DNA of 64,000 nt from Wolfiporia cocos (lineage: Eukaryota > Basidiomycota > Agaricomycetes > Polyporales > Phaeolaceae). The translations under genes were made by a program, and so were the position numbers. Shown here piece after piece: positions 1 through 13,169 of this stretch. The DNA is taken from positions 1,612,001 through 1,676,000 of the forward strand of contig JACCLO010000010.1 in the NCBI GenBank assembly GCA_029448655.1, written 5' to 3'. Under the pieces are notes generated by a model. The model did no database searches and was not told the origin of the DNA. It saw only the letters and a list, made by a program, of their open reading frames with translations. Position 1 is the stretch's first letter. The number at the start of each line of letters is the position of its first letter.

Positions 1-1149
1 TCGACCAGCCCCTCTGCAGCAATCCTCATGGTCTCGCCAACGTCCCATGTGCCTTTCGGGACCATGCCTAGTTTCTCTGCGACCCATAAGCCACAGTGGG
101 TAATTATTTTTCCACTCCAAGTATTGCGCCACACTGTAACGAGGTCCCATGCCGTCTGTGCGTTAGATAGTTTGCCTTCAAGAGGGTAATACCATGGCAC
201 CTCGTCAGGGTACTCTGCAAGGTCCTCTTCGTGTTTGATTGAGAAGCCAACAGACAGCAATGCCTCACGCGCTTTCCTGAGCGGGCGCATTTCTGGAATT
301 CCGGAGCCAATCTCAATCTTGTGTGCCAACTCTTTGTGTGAGGGAAGCGACGGATCCCATGCCTCTGTCATAGCCCACTCATAGACGCCGAACTGTGAGC
401 AAATAAGATAGAAATCTCTGCAAAGGGACGTGATCACGCACTGTTCCCCCGGGTTTCAAAACCTTGAAGATCTCTCCGTATACACCTTCCCAGGTCGGCG
501 CATGTACGGTGGCCCCGATAGCGTACACTAGCGATTTTCATTTCCATCAGTCTACAATGGCCAAATGTTGCGATAGCCACTGACCAGCATCGAAGGAGCC
601 CTCTTCAAATTGTTTGGACAGTTTCATGAAATCAGCCTTTATGAAGGAGACCTGCTCCTCAAGGCCAGCTTCCCGAGTGTACCGCACCGCTCTTCCAAGC
701 TGGAACTCGTTGATGTTGACGCCGACAACTTGAACATTCACGAAGCGTGCCATGCCCCGTGCAGGCCCGCCTACGCCGCAGCCAACGTCTAGGACTCGCA
801 TGCCCGGGCGAAGCGACATCTTTGCCGCAAGATAATGCTGACTTCGGGCAAGTGCAGCCGCGAAGGCCTCTCCCTTGTAAAAGCGGCAGAAGTGGAAAGA
901 TCGTGCCCAACCGTACTCATAGAGCTCCGTCGCACCGTCATAATATCCTGTGACACGGTGTTTCATTATGAGACTATGTACAGCATCAGCTGGACTGTTA
1001 CGCGTACCGTTGACCACATCAGCGTATTCCTCAATGCGGGAATTGACATTGTTATCTTCGCCAAGGTCCTTTATTTGCCAATGTGTAGAATAATGCTGGA
1101 TGCCTTCACTGACACGTCCGTCGAGGGCTATCTGAGCAGTCTGGGGCAT
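1..1149 (-). CDS. ERG6: Sterol 24-C-methyltransferase, 5' part (partial)
   Basis: SAM-dependent methyltransferase of ergosterol synthesis, adding a methyl group at C-24 of the sterol side chain. Exons on the minus strand: 1149-1008, 947-585, 527-442 and 392-1. The introns are 60, 57 and 49 nt, all GT-AG, and the reading frame is kept across each junction. Seen in the protein: a [11 protein letters not shown] block, the SAM-binding motif [10 protein letters not shown], then an [19 protein letters not shown] block, FGVYEW, and [10 protein letters not shown] near the right part of the family. The gene leaves the window near the C-terminus (around VPKGTWDV...AAEGLV), so only the last residues are missing. 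Family enzymes are about 340-380 residues, which fits. The sequence departs from the usual ERG6 wording in places (YGWAR rather than YGWG), so it may be a paralogue rather than the main housekeeping copy. That last point is inference. Confidence 0.92.
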
Positions 1150-4100
1150 GGCGAGAGAATAGCAGGAAATGATAATACTTGCAGAAAGCGACGCTCCTAT
1201 TTATCGAAAATACTGCACCTCTACGATGTGCCATGGATTATCATAGGTACTAGCAGCAACAGGATATAAACCTCTGATTGGTTCGATGAGCTTGGATTTA
1301 TTTCTCAGACTAAAGTCTTGGCGAGCGACGACATATGATCAGGGGAAGATGCAGCCGCAGGAAGTATACGTACGGCACTGCATACTACTTCATTGCTCCA
1401 CGCTAAGTTCGCTGTCATAGAAGCTTTGTTCCGCGTTACTCAATGGAAGTTGTATACACTGAGTAAGCAGCTTGTCGCATGATTCTCGCAGTATCATGCT
1501 GACCGGCTTTGCGTAAGGCTTCATGGACCAGGCTGTCCAGTCCTGGAATATTCCTCAAGTGCATGTGCATACGAGACCCCTATCCAAAATGAATGCTTAC
1601 AGTAGACCTGCAATCATTGAGGATGGATGCTGCTCGGATATGCTAGTGCTATTCATGTTCCGCAAATTAATTAACGAACATTCACGTCAATTTGGCGAGC
1701 CCGTAGCCTCAGCCTATCCAGTCAGTGCCAAAGCAGTCATGGAACAGAAGGTCTACCTTGAAGATGCGGCTGAAAACGAAAATTGTCTTTCATGATATCA
1801 CTAGTATGATTCCAATTTGTAGTGTCACCACATAATGATAATAGCCAAGGCAAGGCAGGCACACTCGATGACGCCAACTCGGGGATAACGACTAGCACTC
1901 ACCCAGCATGAGACTTCGTGACATTAGTTGCAGAGGACCTCTAGTACTCAGCGGGCTGCTTCTGTACTATTTGAGGTGTCTTAATACACAATATAATTCG
2001 GCTAGCGCAAGCACGGTGCAAACCGACGAGACAAAAGCAGGAGTATCCATAAATGAAGTAATAACCCTAATGTCCAAAGAGAACATGCGGATACATATAC
2101 TACACCATACAACAGGGTGGGAAAGAGTCACTCATGCGCTCGATATAATAATTTGTAGGACTTTCGTATTGCTGTTGTCATATTTGACACAACGCGGCAC
2201 ATCTTGGAAGCCACTTGTCGTGCATTGACTCGCATCGAGATCAAATAAGCCTCTAGAGAATGCACCAATCGATGCTTGATGCTTGGTGCAACTCAAAGGA
2301 TGCAGATAAGTGTACTTCAGTGAAGAGATTAGAATTCTCGAGGTCCTGGTTTAGCCGATGTCTCTCACCCTGAGATGTATTGATAGCGGGTACTAACGCT
2401 AGACACTGTCCTCGATTTGATGCCAGTTCATGTCAGGAATATGCTGGAACCTCAACAGAGAAGCCGATCTACAAGCGACATATGCGTGCCTATCTCTCAT
2501 CTATCATTACACCGTCACATGGATTACTTTTCTTTACGACATCGCGATGTGATCCATCACTAGTCACTATTAAGTACTTCCGGGTTCTGCCCTGGAATGC
2601 ACCTCCTCGTTTCTTTGACATAGATTTGCAGTAAATTGTTAACTGATGAGCTTGTGTGCGAAAGTGGTATTTGACCGAGGGGACTCCCGGCGTATGTGCA
2701 CGGCATGTTGTAGATGTACCTTGAAAATATAGTCTGCTTCGTATTATGTAACTTACGATCTGCTTTCCGTGTTATTGATGTGCAATGAGGTACACGCTAT
2801 GGACGTCCATATCATGCGTGCGATGATATACTTCAAGTAGTCTAGCTTAAGGCGCAACACCGCTATAACGCCGAACTCTAGAATGTTTCTTTGTGGCTAG
2901 ATGAGTTCTAGGTCCCATCTGTTTCTGTTGGTGGAGTGGTTCTCAGCATGGTGGCGATAGCAATAAGCACCCTCGAACGTGTATCGGCCTGTGCTAGAAA
3001 CTGTCGCATGTCTTCCCGTACACATGTCTGGTTGATCATATTTCGCATCCTCAGGCATCTGTATATTCTATGGTACAGACGTATTGTGTAAATTCTCTTC
3101 GTTTTTGTATACTGATGCGGGTTGCTCAAGTCATGAGGGCTACATGAGTAAGCGCCACATTATATTCTCATTCAAGTTGAATACCTGCGGAGCCATTGTC
3201 GAGCCAGATCCCCTGACTTCAGAGATGCGAGCATGAATGATGACGCCCCTTGAATACAGAGCAGATCTTGAAACGACGTACTTGCGGGTGAATATAGCTG
3301 TCAGCCAGTACTGGCATGTGTGCTGATAGCGGGTTCTACCAATTTACATGCATTCCCACCAGGGAGTGTACAAAGCAAGATTGAGCAGCATGACGTTGGG
3401 GCTTGGAGAGGTAAGAGCGGTAGAAGTCTCGTCGCGACTACGCAGCAAGCACCGGGATTAATGCAGCCAACAGGATTGTCATCTTAGAAAGTGCGGTCAG
3501 ACCTGAAAGAAACTAGCAATGTTACATTGCATTGTTCACAGAGATAAGCGAGCCTGTCATCGCAGAAGCGGAGCAACAGAGTATGTCATGGCCTTCGTTG
3601 GTGAGACAAGTGGAAGGCACCCGCGGTACGAGTTAGATGCTGTAGTTGGACAAAGCGGAACTTGAAAATACCAACCGACACCATACTAGCGCCTAGCGCC
3701 CGGCGTGAGAATTTTGTGAACCTGTAGCTTGTACGCTGTCGGAGCACAAGAGCAGCGACGCCTTGAAAGTCAGATCGGAAGATTGAAATGCCAAAATATA
3801 ATGTTGTTGTTTCTTGCTTTCGAAATTTTACAGAGCGATCGACGTGAGATTCGGCCTAACGTTCTCCTCTCGACGAGTCGGAGCTCTCGCTTGTGCACCC
3901 CGTTGAAAGAAGTGCTCCACAGCTATCATATGTGGCAGCTCGCTGAAATTGGATTTTCCGAGACACCCACTGTGGCGGAAAATGAGAGATACATCGGAGA
4001 AACATCATTTGAACGAGACGTGGGTTCTAGCGAGAAGAATTGATTGGCACGTTGGGCTAGGAGGAACATGATCGCTTGTTGCCATGTCCGGAATACAGCC

Positions 4101-4662
4101 GATGCACGACGGGTCCCGTTCCTCGGCCTGTAATTGATGTAGGCTCACAGACTATAGATACAAAGCTACAATTTCTATTGATGCACTATGCAGACTGATT
4201 CTGCTGTAGTCAGCTGCATGACTGGATCTATCGGGAAATTGAAGTTAATATGCGAATGTATTGTAACGCGAACAATTGCGGTGAAATGCAGCTAGGTGAC
4301 TTTGGATCGCACAGTAATCGCCACTGAGGTCGGTTATTAAAAGGCACGAAGAAGAAATGACTCCACAGTCAATCGCTAGTATTGACTCAAGAATATCAAT
4401 ATGATTATTAATTATAGCGATTAGCGATTACATAATAAATCGGACAAAAAGCAAATCAAACGGAAGGAAGGAGGAACATTAATAGTGAGACAAGGTAATT
4501 AGTGTCAGCTGAAGCATCGGACGCACGACTATCTCGTCAGAGGTCACAGACGAGACGACAGAGGTCTAGATCCGGGCATAAAACGACATGCAGTGGTCAA
4601 TGCTCGAGTCAATTTAAGAGCACGTCCAGAGCAGCAGGGTCCCGTGAATTGAGTTGTCCAAC
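1150..4662. other. Long gene-poor stretch
   Basis: No recognisable gene. Open frames here are short (up to about 106 codons, for example 1908-2228 on the plus strand and 3729-4043 on the plus strand) and resemble no family I know. The DNA is close to 50% GC with no obvious coding periodicity. The first few hundred bases should hold the promoter of the sterol methyltransferase gene. Confidence 0.5.
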
Positions 4663-6430
4663 CTATAGCGTGAGCGCGTTGACCCCGTTCGGTTTCTTCG
4701 TGTCCAATAAACATCCAATGTATGCCTCCATGCTCACCGGCCTGTAGATCCAGATCTCGCCTTCTTCCATCCCACCTAGCAAGTACGTCGACCGATGCGG
4801 AGTACTTCCCGTTACAACGCTCTGCTCTACCACCTCCAGCGCACCTAACTCCGCAGGCAGCACGCTCTGCCCATCCGCTACCGCGACACTCGGCACAGCA
4901 TCGCTCACGACGATCGCCGTGTGGTCTGGGTCGCCGAGCCGTTGCGTGTGAGTGTTTTTCCCCACAGACGTATTGATAACCACACTGCGCCATTCGACGA
5001 TGTCCCCGCGCCGCACGCGGTCGTCTCCGCCGCGCCACCAGCCGTACTGCGGGAACCCCTTACCCGTCGCCATGCCGCAGAATATGAGGTGCCCGTGCGT
5101 GCGTGACGTGCTGGGCACCGGCTTCGGTACGCCATCCAGCCGCGCGACGTGCTCGAGCGCCTGATGCGCGAGGTCCCAGCACTCTCCCCGCGCGCAGTAC
5201 TGCCCCGTGTCCTCGTGGCTCTCCGCATATGCAGCAACGATCTCGCCGTACGTCTCATGCGCCTTCAGTAGTGCCGCCCGATCCAGCGCGCGGGGCCGCG
5301 GGAGGTACTCGGCGGCGCGATGGACGGAGCTCGCGTCGTTCGGGTCCGTCGCGTGCCCTGTCTGGAAGGAGACGGACCACCAGCACATACTGAGGTCCGC
5401 GAAGAGCACGCATGCGCAGACCGTCTTCTTCTGCCCGCGCCGCATCATTGCACCCGCAGAGCGTATCTCGGTGTTGCCCCGGAGCGGCGGCGGCTGAAGC
5501 GCACCCGGCTCGGCATACCAAGCCGAATCCCACGTCGTCGAGGGCGCAAAGTAGTGCGCAAGGTCGAGCGCGGAGGAGCCGTGTGTGGCAGGTGGAGGGT
5601 AGGACATGTCAAATGGTTCTGATGTCGATTAACACAAGAGGAATATGAGATCATGAGAGATCCGCACCGTCATCCACAGACGAAGAGGCAGGAGTTTGTT
5701 GGGCAGGTCGGGACCCCATAAACATCGGAGACTGAATATATTCAATTGATATGCATGTAGCATGTAAGATATAGTACATACCGAAACCGCGGATGGCATC
5801 GTAGGAGCCGCTGGTACCGCGATGGGTGCAGGTGCTACGGCTGGGATAGGAGAGCCCGCCGGCGGCGCTGGAGTAGGAGAGATCGATGGCGGCGTACGAT
5901 TCGCGGGTACAGGCGGCGGAGATGGCTTTTCCTTCGCGGTAGTCTGTACCGCTCTGTGTGAGCTCTGTGGAGACAACTTCAGGTTTAGAGATTAAGCGAA
6001 GAAGCTGATCCAGCTGGCTGAACAGCACCTTCTTGTCCTCCTGAGATAAATTTGCCCGATCAATTCTGTCCGTCTCCGTGTCAGACTCTTTACCGCCCTC
6101 CTGGCGCGGCGCCTGCTTGAACGCAGCAGGAGGCGCGCCGCTCGCCGGCAAGCTAGGGCTGCTCATGCTATTCTCGGGCGTACCGGCCTGCGAGCGCACG
6201 ATGGCCGAGTGGGCCCGAAAGGACGATAGAATAAACGCGCTCTTCAGGCGCACGGAAGCCGATGAGGGAGGAGGCGACTTTCTGTCCCGTTGACTCTTCA
6301 TGTGGTCCTTCACTGAGGCGAACTTGTGCGCGCTATAGTCCCTGGCATGGGTCGCCCTCTGTTTGATGTCTGCATACTCGACGGTAAGATGATATGACAG
6401 TGTAGACGATGCGCGAATACCTGATAGCAT
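4663..6430 (-). CDS. BBC1/AIM3 cysteine-proteinase-fold domain protein
   Basis: Resembles the C-terminal domain of fungal Bbc1/Aim3-type proteins, which are linked to actin patches and myosin I. The standalone function is unknown. Suggested exons (minus): 6430-6029, 5964-5782, 5731-5668 and 5618-4663. Introns 5781-5732 and 5667-5619 are well supported by frame (the second joins DD to EPFDMSYPPP). Intron 6028-5965 is my guess, with a weak GTGCTG donor. It is needed to switch into the proline-rich linker frame (KPSPPPVPANRTPPSISP). The start is uncertain. In the last exon the block GECWDLAHQALEHV, then THGHLIFCG, then WWRGGDDRVRRGDIVEWR, then DHTAIVVSD place the Cys and His residues expected of the fold. 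No SH3 domain is visible, so it is not a full Bbc1. About 534 residues in this model. Confidence 0.75.
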
Positions 6431-9017
6431 AGTGACTGATATTCAAAGAACTTGGGTACGATGTGTGGATGGAGAAGCTGAAGCACGTCGCAGTTTCGAA
6501 GGCTATTTGTAGCTCGACCAGACCGCGGCATTCATTTATTCCAGGTCATCGGTCACCGCCTCCTCACATAAGTTCCGTTGCGTTCATTCTGATATTGTAT
6601 GGCGGCGTGAAGAGCGAGAGATGGCTGGTAGCTCGGACCATGTTCATAGCTGATCAGCTTGACAATGCCGAAGAATGGACGGCGATTGACATAAAGCTAT
6701 TGGCCTGTCCTAAGGTTTCAATTGGGCCTGAGCTGCGCCTCTCCGCTCCAACGTGTCGTAAGATGCTTGTAGGACGGCGTACAAGGGTGAAAAGTGGCAG
6801 ACTGAGGTGCGCCTGCAGGGCCTCATGCAATCCACGAAGATCGCAGATCTATCAGACCCAGGACCATAGCCTTCGGTCTCGAATGCTCTTAAGCCGGCGG
6901 TCCAGCCTGGCCCGACGCGTGCTCGAACCGCAATCTGCAATTGGTGGCACTGCTGTGGCTGCGCGAAGCAGCACGCCAGGAACCTCATGCAGACCATGCT
7001 CTGTGCCGTGCTCCGGTTTGCCCTGTCCTCAGCTCCCTATATGCAACACAGCGCTGCGGTCGACAAAATCTGGACCTGTGCCCATGTCCGCCCTGCTCGA
7101 GGCTACCCTCACTTGGACACGACCCAAGTGACCCGGAGGGATGTGGCACAGGTGCATTGTTGATACGCGCCCCTGTCCAAAATCATACGTCTGCCAAAGC
7201 GCGCAACTTGCCTTCCATCATGCCTGCACCTGGTCCTGCTCACTGCCAGAGTCTCTCCGTGAGAGGAAGATGGTCACAGATAGATATTATCCATGTGGAT
7301 GCATGAGCGCAATATCATGCGGTGGCGCTCGACTAGGCAAGGATGCGCGATAGATACTATTGAGCGTAATACACGAGCTGGGAAGCTGAAGATAAACGGC
7401 ATGTAGAGAGGAAGGAGGTGCCATTGGGGGTTTGAAGAGCAACACAACAGGACGTACGATGGCGGGTGCCGCGAGCAAGAAGGGGTTGCACGCTCAGAGC
7501 GACACGGGATCTATGTATGTGTAGTTAGTGCACCCTTGAAGGTATCAAGCTCCTGGGGCATTGTAGAGCTGCGGAAAGGTCAGAGAAGAGTGAATGAGGC
7601 GGTCAGGACCGAGCCCGCAAGCTCGATAGTGATAGTACCTGGCCCTTATCGGGCACTCGGGGTGCATACCACATATACGGAGCATTTTCGATGTACTTAC
7701 CTCACGCGATTGCCCTACGGGCATCATCGCGCCTGTGAACAAACGCGCTGATAAACCTGTCGTTTTCACGAGGCAGACTCAGGAATGCTGAAAACAGAGA
7801 GGAGGATATTGGGGACGGGCAACCCCGCCTAGAAACATGTCCACGGGCGCTGATCTCGGTGTCATCGGACTTTGATTTACTTACCTAAAGCGGCCACTCC
7901 GGCGCCAATATCGCGATCGCCACATACGGCCTTGTCGATGGATGCAGCTAGAGTGATACTTTACAATACAGATGCTATAGTAGTACTCTGAGTATTTTGC
8001 TGTGTGGGTATATTTGCTTATCCCAATGAGGCAGGCCAGATCACTGCGCTGTGCACAAAACAATTCATGCATTGCTCAACCATGGAGCTTTTACTGTGAA
8101 ACACTGTACTCACAGAGATGTACCCATATAGTCCAACTTTAGATGTCTACTACATGGTAGAATCTACTCCATCACCAGCAATTAGCATTTTAGCTTAATG
8201 TAAGTCCAGACCTTTAAATTCCGATCCCACTGTGCACACGCTTCTACAGCATATATTGACAATCTCAAAAATTCATTCAATGTGTTTCTGATGAATCTTT
8301 GGGAACAGATTTCTCTAAAGCTGCCTCGCTCTCTCTGGATAGCTTGCTTGCACATGAGATCTCGAGGGTGAAATTATTCATCGAGAATCTGTTCCCAACA
8401 AAATGTCCGTTTTCGTATTCTAAGAAAATTTCCCCGCCATAGTATACCTTCAATCTTTTCACACAATGAGCTATCGGTCATATACCATTGTGCATTGCAA
8501 CATACTGATGCCGCTGATGGCATGTCCGGCACCTGACAGCGGCGCATCAAGGCGCTTGGTCAAGCGGGAATTGCCGGCCCCCCACAGTTGCCCCTCCCCA
8601 ATATTATGTTCGGAGCGCGCAGAGGAAAGAAGGCGCCGTGTGGAATAGTAGCAGAGACACGGATTAGAGAGCTCCGAATGCGATCAAGACGCATCACACA
8701 GATAGCGCCAATAAACGCGCCGCCAGTCCTGCCATGCGCACCGGTAGCAACCTATAGTAGCAAGCGGGCACCAATTTTCATGCCCACGAATCAGGAAATA
8801 CACTGGAGATGGCTGCTCGTTATATCTGTCTCTGCCCTTCCGGCATGCTTCTCAAAGCCTGAAGGCCTGAAGGGCCATCCAGTTTCTCAACAAGCGAGCG
8901 GCGATGCATCTCAATGTCACGAGCACGTCACAACCATGTGCCGTAATAGCTTAAGCACTGAGACCCGCAGATGCCCTTTTGGCGCAATGGTTATTGCATT
9001 ACGGCTGGAAGTTTGTA
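6431..9017. other. Gene-poor stretch with one dispersed repeat copy
   Basis: Nothing recognisable as a gene. The longest open frame, 6463-7131 plus strand (222 codons), is rich in Arg, Ser and Cys, has no known motif and looks like chance. A copy of a dispersed repeat lies at about 7600-7765 (listed separately). Confidence 0.45.
7600..7765 (+). repeat. Dispersed repeat, copy 1
   Basis: Shares the core CCTCACGCGATTGCCCTACG (7701-7720) and the following ACAAACGCGCTGATAAAC with copies at about 14190-14370 (same strand) and 58985-59170 (opposite strand). This copy is the most diverged on its left side. No terminal inverted repeat or target duplication found; nature unknown. Confidence 0.7.
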
Positions 9018-9564
9018 CAGTTGAAGACCTCATAATGCATAACCTCATAATGCATAATGCCTCATAATGCATGACCTGACCCGGTCACCGACCTCGTTTG
9101 CGGGGATTTATGCATGGAATCTCATATCGCATAATGCATAAGCAATCAGGCAATTATGCATTAGTAGATCTGCCATATATAGTAATATATATTCTTATTT
9201 GAGAGCATTATGGTGCAAAATCCAAGCAAATAATCCAATTTTGGCTTGTGCAGCTCCTATTGCTGTCACAGTTCGCCTTTAAGCGCTTTGTCCACGTGAC
9301 ACACAGCGACCGCGTTGCAGAAACAGATGGCATCTCGGTGCTCACGCTGCAGCAGTTGTGCAAATTCTCTGCTCATATTTACAAGGCTGACCTCACATCA
9401 ATGAAACAAGATAGATACTGGGGTACATAGCTATGTTATTTCTACGGAGTCACGCTGGGTCACAGGATGTGACATATTGTGACAAATTTGATACTGCATA
9501 AGACCTCATAATGCATAAAGAAATCCGGTCACCATCATTATGCATTATGAGGTCTTCAACTGTA
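9016..9564. mobile_element. Tc1/mariner-type MITE
   Basis: A 545-bp non-coding element (9018-9562). The left end CAGTTGAAGACCTCATAATG is mirrored at the right end (CATTATGAGGTCTTCAACTG), a perfect terminal inverted repeat of at least 20 bp. Flanking TA at 9016-9017 and 9563-9564 is the target duplication expected of Tc1/mariner insertion. Inside the left end the motif CCTCATAATGCATA is repeated about three times. The small open frame 9248-9430 is not convincing as transposase. Confidence 0.85.
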
Positions 9565-10702
9565 TTGGGTCCACACCAGCGCGTGATATTCAACCCTCTG
9601 AGATACATCTGAGATCAAAATGCAACTAAATGACTACAAAATGCACTATAATAGATGCATCTCGTTCTCTGAGACTCTACCACATCAGCAAAACGCGGGC
9701 CCTCATATCTACTCCACGAACTATCGTTAAAAAACAAATGATGCTGAGAGATATACGTTAATACAATTACTCAGCAACTATTACACGCGGCGTATTTGGC
9801 GGACAATGCAGGAGCGCCGCTGACAGCTTCAAAGTTTGTACGATCTGTGGAAGCAACGCGATGGCAGGATCAATGCGGGCGGGAATTTATAAGGCAGGAT
9901 CAAGGCGTACAGGTTTGTTTATGAAAGCATAGCCCTAGCTGCGCCCCTCAGAGAGCACTTTTTTCTATTGACTTCTACTCTTTCTCTATCAATATGGTAT
10001 ATCTTTCATTTATCATACTATCCTATTCTACACCGAGAGACGCGCAAGTAGGACGATGTCGCTATAGCCAGCCAGTCAATTAATTGTGTTCAAGCTATTT
10101 TGCGCCAGACTTGGGGATTGCATTCAGTTGGTTCCCTGGCTCGTCTCGGATGAGGTGAAGACCGGTCTACGAGCTGCTACCTCAAGGCAATGGATTCATT
10201 CAGAGGGTTGCTGTATTTGCACATGGTGACAGATGTGATGCATCACTAGATCCATGCATCACCACAGACTCAGAATTTGATGGCGATCTGAATTCGTGCT
10301 GTAGACTGCCCCACGGAGTCAGGTCGTTCCTGAGGTCCCAGGAGGCCTGAACCCCGATGTAGATCGTTTCGAACCCTAGGAGGGATCTGCTGCTCGGACC
10401 CATCTCACGAAGGGAAGGACAGCATGCATGGCAACTTCCATTACGTGATATCACCTATCTGTTTGTGGGATGAGTTGCTCACGGATCGAATGCTGCGCAG
10501 ATGTCTCAGTGTATAAATCTTTATGTTGGGAATTTAGAGCATCATACATTCATTCAGAAGATTTGAATATGTTCGTGTTGTGACATCAATTGATCTTCGC
10601 TCAAACGTATTGATCCGGCCCACATATAATACTCGCCGCACTTATCGCCTACCACTGTCAGACCACCTACCACCAGTGTACCACATCGCAATCAATCAAA
10701 GG
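9565..10702. other. Intergenic, nothing recognised
   Basis: No gene or repeat that I can support. The last part should contain the promoter of the DUF6533 gene that begins at 10703. Confidence 0.45.
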
Positions 10703-13169
10703 ATGTCTTCAAGCTTAGAAGAAGAACAGTACGTACAGATGGCCAAAGACGTGTACGTATATCGCGATATGATTATCAAGCTTGCATCTCATGCTCGTTG
10801 TCATTCGTAACATTGCAGATACCTCTCCAATATTTGCGGCATAGCATCAAGTGGTGAGGTCTTGCTTCTACTTGCGTCCTTCATGAATTCATTCGCACAA
10901 AGCTCTCATGATATACGAGCACATTTTAAACATGGATCTCGAGGTTCGCTGTGTATGGCAATATCGCTTGTCGGCAACCAGCCTTCTTTTATTCGTCAAT
11001 CGGTACATCCTTCTCGCACTGGGGATCTTGTATGCGCTAGAAGCACTCGGCCCGCTTTCTCCCATCGTGAGTTCAACGTTTCCCTGCATGAGTTTCAAAA
11101 CTCATCGCGCATAAACAAGAGGTTTGTTCTTTGGAGGTTTTGGATGTTATTACTAAAGGCAGTTCCTGATCCTGAAGCTTGAACTGTGCGGCACTCAACA
11201 TCACAGGCGCAACGTTGGAACTATCCTTGGTTGCGTTTGGAGCAGGTGCGCTTGAATGCATCAGCAGATGCGACGGCTTATGTTCTGCAGCTTTCTCGGC
11301 GCTTCGAGTGTTTGCATTAACCAGAACGCGGTGGTACATCACCCTTGTGGCGCTTTTGACCGGTCTTGTACCCATCGGCACAAATATAGTCAGTCGAATG
11401 CCGTGCTTCCCGCTATGGAGCTCATATTAGGCGTTTTGTAGTACGGTTACTTGTCGTGGTCCTATATGACTACGATGATTGGCAACGCGGATATATGCCT
11501 CGGCTCTGGTCATATATCGTTCGAGACCCATTTCAAGTCAGTTGTTCTCGTTTGCTCTGGAGTGCAATAACTGACACACAGGCTTTGACATAGACGTGCG
11601 TCCTTCGTTTCCGGTTTGATGTTATCGCTCATCATTTCGTACCCCTCAAGTCATGCTTGCTACCCGGATATGCGCGTCCGTATCTGACCTCGTCCCAATT
11701 GCTGTTACCTGGCTTCATACCTTCTCATGGTCAAGCCATCCGGCAGGCGTCCTCAAGACCGGGCCATTTTCTACGTTGCTGCTGAGGGACGGTACGCCTC
11801 ATCCATGCTGTGTCGCTCTATGATTCGTCAGAATTTAAGGCAGTATTATCATAGGTACAGTATACTTCCTGTGAGCATGCACGGCGGATCCTGTGGTGGA
11901 AATGACTTACGACTATGAATAGTGATGTGCAAAGCACGGCTCAAAGCCGTGAGCCGGGCCTGGCCGAGCCGACTTAAGCCGGGCCGAGCCGAGCCTGGGG
12001 GGCGGCTTAAGACGGCTCAGGGCCCGGCTTGGATCGTGAGCCGGCCGTAGCCGAGCCCTGAGCCGGCGGCTTTAGGCGCGCAGCTGTGGTGTTGTTAGAA
12101 TTAGCGAAAATGGGCCCTTTGGTTTAAGATTTTGCATCAATTCACCTTATATGATCTCAACGACCATTACAATGACTTGTGATCTGCTAACACGGTGCGG
12201 AATGTTGTGACTACTGTTGCGATCGGGGTTGTGATCGAGATCTGGATTTTCGGTCAACATCATAAGCAGCTGTAAAAACACTTGTAGATCAGATTATCAA
12301 CAAATAGTAGACATATAAGCATGCTGAATATGTTGTGCTGTCATTTGAACTGCACAAGCCAATAATTCCGAGGTCCTACCTGATTACCCATAAGCCCCGG
12401 CCTGAGCCTGAGCCGGGCCCAAGCCGGCCTGAGCCGTCAAGGAGGGCCCGGCTTGACATTTTGCTGAGCCCGAGCCCTTCAAAGCCGGGCCCAAGCCCCG
12501 GGCTTTGAGCTGAGCCGTGCTTTGCACATCACTAACTATGAAAGGGTTTTACTATTCCTGAACGTTCTGGAGATCATCTCGAGTTTCTCATCCGGTGGAA
12601 GCGGCACTGTATGCGCCACTCTCGCTCACATGGCTCCGATCCACTGACTCGGAACGAGACAGAACTTCCGCGAATATGTGACGACATTCATCTCGCCGTA
12701 AGCTTGAAATTGCCCTCCTACACTGCGACCCATCTACAGCGATGTTTTCAGGCTCACGGGAATACTGATTTCAAGATTCATATTCAATCTGAGACAATTT
12801 ACCGGGGACGGCGTTAAAGACACATGCGCGACCTCCCATCCAATCACTAGCAGCGCTCGATTTTCGCACTCTCAGGACACCATACGGTTTGCATCACGAA
12901 TTGTCGGGAACATGGGAGAGGCTCTCGATCACAGCAAGCGTCCGCCTTCCTACGTCATTGACGATGAGGAAAACCTTGATGAGGGATCAGTGAGTCCAGC
13001 GGTTCTCCATTCCCGCACGAAAGCTGAAGAGCCTAGTACGGTGAGGTTGTGTCGACACAGACAGAAGGTCGTCACATCGCATGAGCGTGTGGTGTTGCCC
13101 GCATGCACAGCGAAGGAGGTATGGAACAGTCTGTATATCAATGCTAGAGTATCAAGGCACTTGGAATAG
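10703..13169 (+). CDS. DUF6533-type seven-TM membrane protein, carrying a MITE
   Basis: Member of a large mushroom-specific membrane family of unknown role. Well-supported exons: 10703-10752, 10819-10853 and 10903-11066, which read MSSSLEEEQYVQMAKD, then YLSNICGIASSA, then LMIYEHILNMDLEVRCVW and NRYILLALGI, the family signature. Later pieces: about 11178-11245 (NCAALNITGATLELSLVAFG), 11291-11388 (FSALRVFALTRTRWYITLVALLTGLVPIGTNI), about 11650-11785 (ATRICASVSDLVPIAVTWL...LLLRDG), about 12543-12650 (LLFLNVLEIISSF), and a last exon from about 12751 to 13169 (LTGILISRFIFNLRQF then a hydrophilic tail). I could not resolve every splice site. A hAT-type MITE (11920-12534) sits between the LLLRDG and FLNVLE segments, in an intron or at its edge. 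A TGA follows MAPIH in the reading frame near 12645, so the allele may be decaying unless that is spliced out. Confidence 0.7.
11912..12542. mobile_element. hAT-type MITE with 8-bp target duplication
   Basis: Element 11920-12534 (615 bp) starts TAGTGATGTGCAAAGCACGG and ends with the mirror CCGTGCTTTGCACATCACTA. It is flanked on both sides by ACTATGAA (11912-11919 and 12535-12542), a perfect 8-bp target duplication as made by hAT transposases. The two ends are extremely rich in GAGCCGGGC-type words and can fold on themselves. The AT-richer middle has no coding capacity. It lies within the DUF6533 gene. Confidence 0.93.

Noticed and set aside
6463..7131. 222-codon open frame as a protein gene
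   Set aside because: No motif, biased composition (Arg, Ser, Cys), overlapping frames of similar length, no splice or start context that helps.
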